Shown here one piece after another: positions 32,401 through 34,207 of a stretch of DNA of 34,207 nt. Where the stretch lies: contig JARKQF010000104.1 of the NCBI GenBank assembly GCA_029973975.1, positions 1 to 34,207 on the forward strand, in the 5' to 3' direction. This DNA comes from Paludibacter sp. (GTDB lineage Bacteria; Bacteroidota; Bacteroidia; Bacteroidales; Paludibacteraceae). The notes beneath the pieces are model-generated. The model was not told the DNA's origin and made no database searches. It worked only from the letters and a program-made list of their open reading frames with translations. A program made the position numbers and the translations under genes. The stretch's first letter is position 1, and the number at the start of each line of letters is the position of its first letter.

Positions 32401-34034
32401 ACGCGGTTGTCGTTAACTTCATTCACTTGCCAGGCAAACGTAGCAGTTGAGGCATCGCCTGACCAGCAAATATAATATACGCCGTCGGTTTGAGGCTCCA
32501 AATAGAGAAGCAGCGGACTGGAAGATCCGGAATAAACCGGCCTTGTTTGTCCGCAAGCGGTAAACACCTTTACTACATCCGACCAGGAAGAAGCCCTTTG
32601 CCTGCCGTCTATTTCGTATGCTTTACCGGCTTTCACGTTTATTTTATACCATAAATTATTTCCAAAACTATGCGCGGTAGTTACCATGTTGCCAGGCTCG
32701 ATAGACAAAGCCGATGCGCAATCAAAGTTATTCTGATTGGCAATTTTCCTTATTGCGAAACTGCTTAGCTCTTCATCATATTGCCGGTATGTGGAAGAAG
32801 CGTGTAAATAATAAGTTCCTGTTTTTGAAGCAACAAAGCTGAAAGATTCGTTGCTCTGTTCTATGGGATTTTCGTCGCCGCATTCGGCAAAAACTCCTAT
32901 TTTGCTACTGCTTCCGTTTTTATTCACAAAATCTACCAAATAAGTATTCCCTGCTTCCAAATCGATTTTCCACCAATGGCTGAGATAATCCTTGTGATGG
33001 TATGACATAGTTTGATTTTCGGCGGCAACTATGGCATTGTTGCAAACTCTGGCATCGGTAATTTCGGCTACAACCATCGACCAAAGTTCGGGGTTGACAT
33101 AAGAATAATCGTAGGTGTTTCTATAGATATAAAACTCGCCTGTACTCGGCGCTGTAAACCAACGGGATGCTCCTGCAGGAGAAACAGATTCATTTACACC
33201 ACCAGGCATGGAATTACCTTCCGGATCAGAGACTGAAACCGGACTATGATAAAACTGATTTATATCGGCTATGATTTCGTATGCCTTTCCCTCTTCGAGA
33301 TCTACTTTGAAACAAAGACTCTGCCCGAATATATGCGAATACTCAACAGCTTGTCCTAAAGTTAACGAAAGAGCAGTTTCTTTAGTGGTATTGGTCTGGA
33401 CAGGAATTTCTTTTAGCGTTAGTGTCCCGCCTGCACCGGCTCCGGTTAATTTGAAGAACATATCGGCAGAACTTTCCGCGCGATATACCTGCCTATTGTT
33501 TGCCAATGCAGTTCCTCCACAAGATTGAAATACCTGAAGGCTTAAATCTCCCTCAGCCACATAGTATTTATTAGCCTGATGAACGGCCTTGTACCAACGT
33601 TCGCGTTGTCCTGTAGGCACGTCCGTTGTAGAACCTATCTGAACAGTTTCGGCATTGGAGCACACGCGGTTGTCGGTTACTTCTATGACACTCCACTCCA
33701 GCCGGTTGCCCACAGCGCTGTTATACCAGCGTTCAATGTAATAGAATCCCGTTTCTGCGGCTTGGAACTGTATGGCTCTAAAACCAGGGTAAGAGTCGTT
33801 GTAGCTATGATTATACAATGAGCCAGGTTCGCTACCTTTATAGATTTCAAGGGCGTATGGCGGGTGTGGTATTTCGTACCACTTCCCTGCGGTTACACTG
33901 AGCTTGTACCAAAGATGTTCTACTGTTCCCGGTGTAAGTTGGGAAATAATTTGCTCCCCCGTGGTAATTTCCTGAGCATTTTCCCTCGTGGTGTTGGTCT
34001 GGGCAATGCCTTGCCATGTGGTGGCTATAAGCAT
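29430..34034 (-). CDS. Giant T9SS surface protein with 11 tandem beta-sandwich repeats
   Basis: A 1,534-aa product if read from ATG 34034. It contains 11 consecutive, diverged repeats of about 90-140 residues. Most begin DNRxCxxAxxVxxG and continue with a WYKVxxxxGKxYEID core, an acidic or Cys-containing loop (VFxACG) and a TGxYYLxxxxxxxW end, like PPC-type domains of secreted proteins. Then come two carboxypeptidase-regulatory-like or SdrD B-like folds (about 1190-1450) and a T9SS type A sorting domain (about 1455-1534, with NLYPNPFDKEIVV and a final VVVKK). No enzyme motif was seen, so adhesion or glycan/protein binding at the surface is the likely role. The annotated start leaves only MLIATTWQGIAQ as leader, which is too short for Sec export; the true start is probably at 34073 (see next entry). 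Confidence 0.8.
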   Translation of the reverse strand: MLIATTWQGIAQTNTTRENAQEITTGEQIISQLTPGTVEHLWYKLSVTAGKWYEIPHPPYALEIYKGSEPGSLYNHSYNDSYPGFRAIQFQAAETGFYYIERWYNSAVGNRLEWSVIEVTDNRVCSNAETVQIGSTTDVPTGQRERWYKAVHQANKYYVAEGDLSLQVFQSCGGTALANNRQVYRAESSADMFFKLTGAGAGGTLTLKEIPVQTNTTKETALSLTLGQAVEYSHIFGQSLCFKVDLEEGKAYEIIADINQFYHSPVSVSDPEGNSMPGGVNESVSPAGASRWFTAPSTGEFYIYRNTYDYSYVNPELWSMVVAEITDARVCNNAIVAAENQTMSYHHKDYLSHWWKIDLEAGNTYLVDFVNKNGSSSKIGVFAECGDENPIEQSNESFSFVASKTGTYYLHASSTYRQYDEELSSFAIRKIANQNNFDCASALSIEPGNMVTTAHSFGNNLWYKINVKAGKAYEIDGRQRASSWSDVVKVFTACGQTRPVYSGSSSPLLLYLEPQTDGVYYICWSGDASTATFAWQVNEVNDNRVCSMAETAPTGQDITITRNSHANNTYWYRLTMQGGKVYEIDFSNAYKYSWYSNDYMEFYGQCGPDQQYSESITKSRHLLTPAKDSVLYLKIKPSSSQNSPLVWRINELNSADNRLCSYATAVSLNTGIQTDHTTGYVKQWYKITLESDKIYEVDVSQAGNNLYYYKGNICNEPPSYLDPIAPGNKFLIAPAETSEYYILSLNEEINTNFTWSIKETEGDNRLRAFATEITPGTEFSVDHTESNVRWYKVNMAEGALYTINFRVNYQNVDIFNDNNDSALKYGYGQTFTFLAKTGGMYYLKFYNTNAKPVFNCTVEGIIDNRSCLYPVPATIGTTASGTGLDSDGRWFSVNLEGGGIYEFDFSNINQNATTTSRIYAACTDSKPLDEGKSEKILFKPAQAGVYLVHISTENGVTSNDAWSWSFNTATADNRLCEYATTVNPGDTTTIDLNNGIGRRWYKVDIEGGKFYEMGIVDLQYARMEVYAACGGEPLAGLGGNKKVINSENDATLYVKVSDGNNARWYIKEVPADGLLCYEGIEIELGQQITTTGSGIDVEFTPAGYQYPVSFYNGTWYKISNLEPGIYEARLEQWQESEEDENFGGTYEEGYYYAPFYYVSVFGSCDLSTSYIGSAGHGFNRGRFRFQVDANKTYYLLLANEMNSPSFTWELVKTDDVVAKGIIRVSLEDSNNQPLANVSDADIYIYRKQGNTLTLADQANWDPEADNFVGSTFSSLSLEVGTYLVYIDSVPGHLPGWYQNAGIWEDATEINLTSQGTRLKYTPKTIPTDISTGDITISGTVYDNESGGQITIQDIDISIYRERSQPQGVRRQTAPAPYRVVNSTYWELIARLKTDAQGHYQLSSLPEGRYMIVVDLPGYATENGGIVLNAAAGQSYANNNFEADESSMTIKTQVTGLKDLNLSGINLYPNPFDKEIVVEGAKDSWLQIFGTNGNRIYTRQLTSEKESVLLNLSSGIYYFRIEKDGNSKSFVVVKK

Positions 34035-34073
34035 TTAACAGAATAAACATAAAAATAAAATTTTAAGATTCAT
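34035..34073 (-). pseudogene. Interrupted signal-peptide start of the giant surface protein
   Basis: In the same frame as the large gene, ATG 34073-34071 begins MNLKILFLCLFC, an ideal signal-peptide n- and h-region, then meets TAA at 34037-34035 directly before the next ATG. Removing this stop would give a normal 25-residue leader ending GIAQ. The stop thus seems to silence export, or it is a sequencing error. From 34074 to the window end I see no gene and no clear -7 element. Confidence 0.7.
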
Positions 34074-34207
34074 AATGATACTTTTTTAGATTAAGAGTAT
34101 TTAAAAAATTAATTGACAGATTTACTTGTTGAATCTATTGACTCTAACCGTATTTGTTCGCCAATGAGTAATCAAGGAAAGGCGGACCATTGTTCTCTCT
34201 CAGGTTT

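Noticed and set aside
1-34207. tRNA, rRNA, CRISPR array, insertion sequence or replication origin
   Set aside because: I saw no tRNA-like cloverleaf, no regularly spaced direct repeats, no transposase gene and no dnaA-box cluster on either strand.

Overview
The window looks like a chromosomal segment of a Bacteroidota bacterium, most likely order Bacteroidales (Paludibacter/Dysgonomonadaceae-like). The reasons are several T9SS C-terminal sorting domains, NigD-like and other SPII lipoproteins, a Bacteroidota-style CydB with DUF4492 next to it, TAnnTTTG-type -7 promoter elements, and a single-chain GlyRS of about 515 aa. Species cannot be named from the sequence alone.

Region 1 (1-11,973, all + strand) is most of an alginate utilisation locus. 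It holds a large multidomain T9SS-secreted esterase (5' end outside the window), a PL38-like alginate lyase, a secreted jelly-roll protein that shares a module with the esterase, a PL6 alginate lyase, a PL17 oligoalginate lyase, a KdgF-type cupin, a hexuronate-type MFS permease and an SDR that fits DEH reductase. Together they cover depolymerisation, conversion of oligomers to unsaturated monomer, linearisation to DEH, uptake across the inner membrane and reduction to KDG. SusC/SusD, KDG kinase, KDPG aldolase and the regulator are not in the window. A promoter in front of PL17 is bracketed by two TTGGT-CA-ACCAA palindromes 40 bp apart, as expected for a GntR/FadR-type uronate repressor. A strong terminator closes the cluster.

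Region 2 (11,974-16,172) holds a cytochrome bd oxidase operon (DUF4492 small membrane protein, cydA, cydB) and a NigD-like lipoprotein with a 13-bp inverted repeat in its leader.

Region 3 (16,173-23,411) is a tight five-gene cluster: TonB-dependent receptor, RhtX/FptX-like MFS permease, HemN, HemG/HemY-type protoporphyrinogen oxidase and ferrochelatase. Joining a two-membrane uptake pair to only the last three haem-synthesis steps suggests a tetrapyrrole (porphyrinogen) salvage operon. An FNR/CRP-like palindrome sits about 42 bp upstream of the inferred start of transcription.

Region 4 (23,412-27,616) is AT-rich accessory DNA: interspersed palindromes, a PD-(D/E)XK nuclease-family protein (PF14281-like), a gene remnant, an orphan lipoprotein, and a Panacea/MqsA-like antitoxin on the - strand. 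The antitoxin's upstream partner looks like an MqsR-type toxin reduced to 49 codons by an internal deletion, with its promoter and 4-bp overlap with the antitoxin kept.

Region 5 (27,617-34,207, - strand) holds glycyl-tRNA synthetase with a well-formed promoter and terminator, and a T9SS surface protein of about 1,534 aa built from 11 tandem beta-sandwich repeats. Its signal peptide is interrupted by an in-frame TAA.
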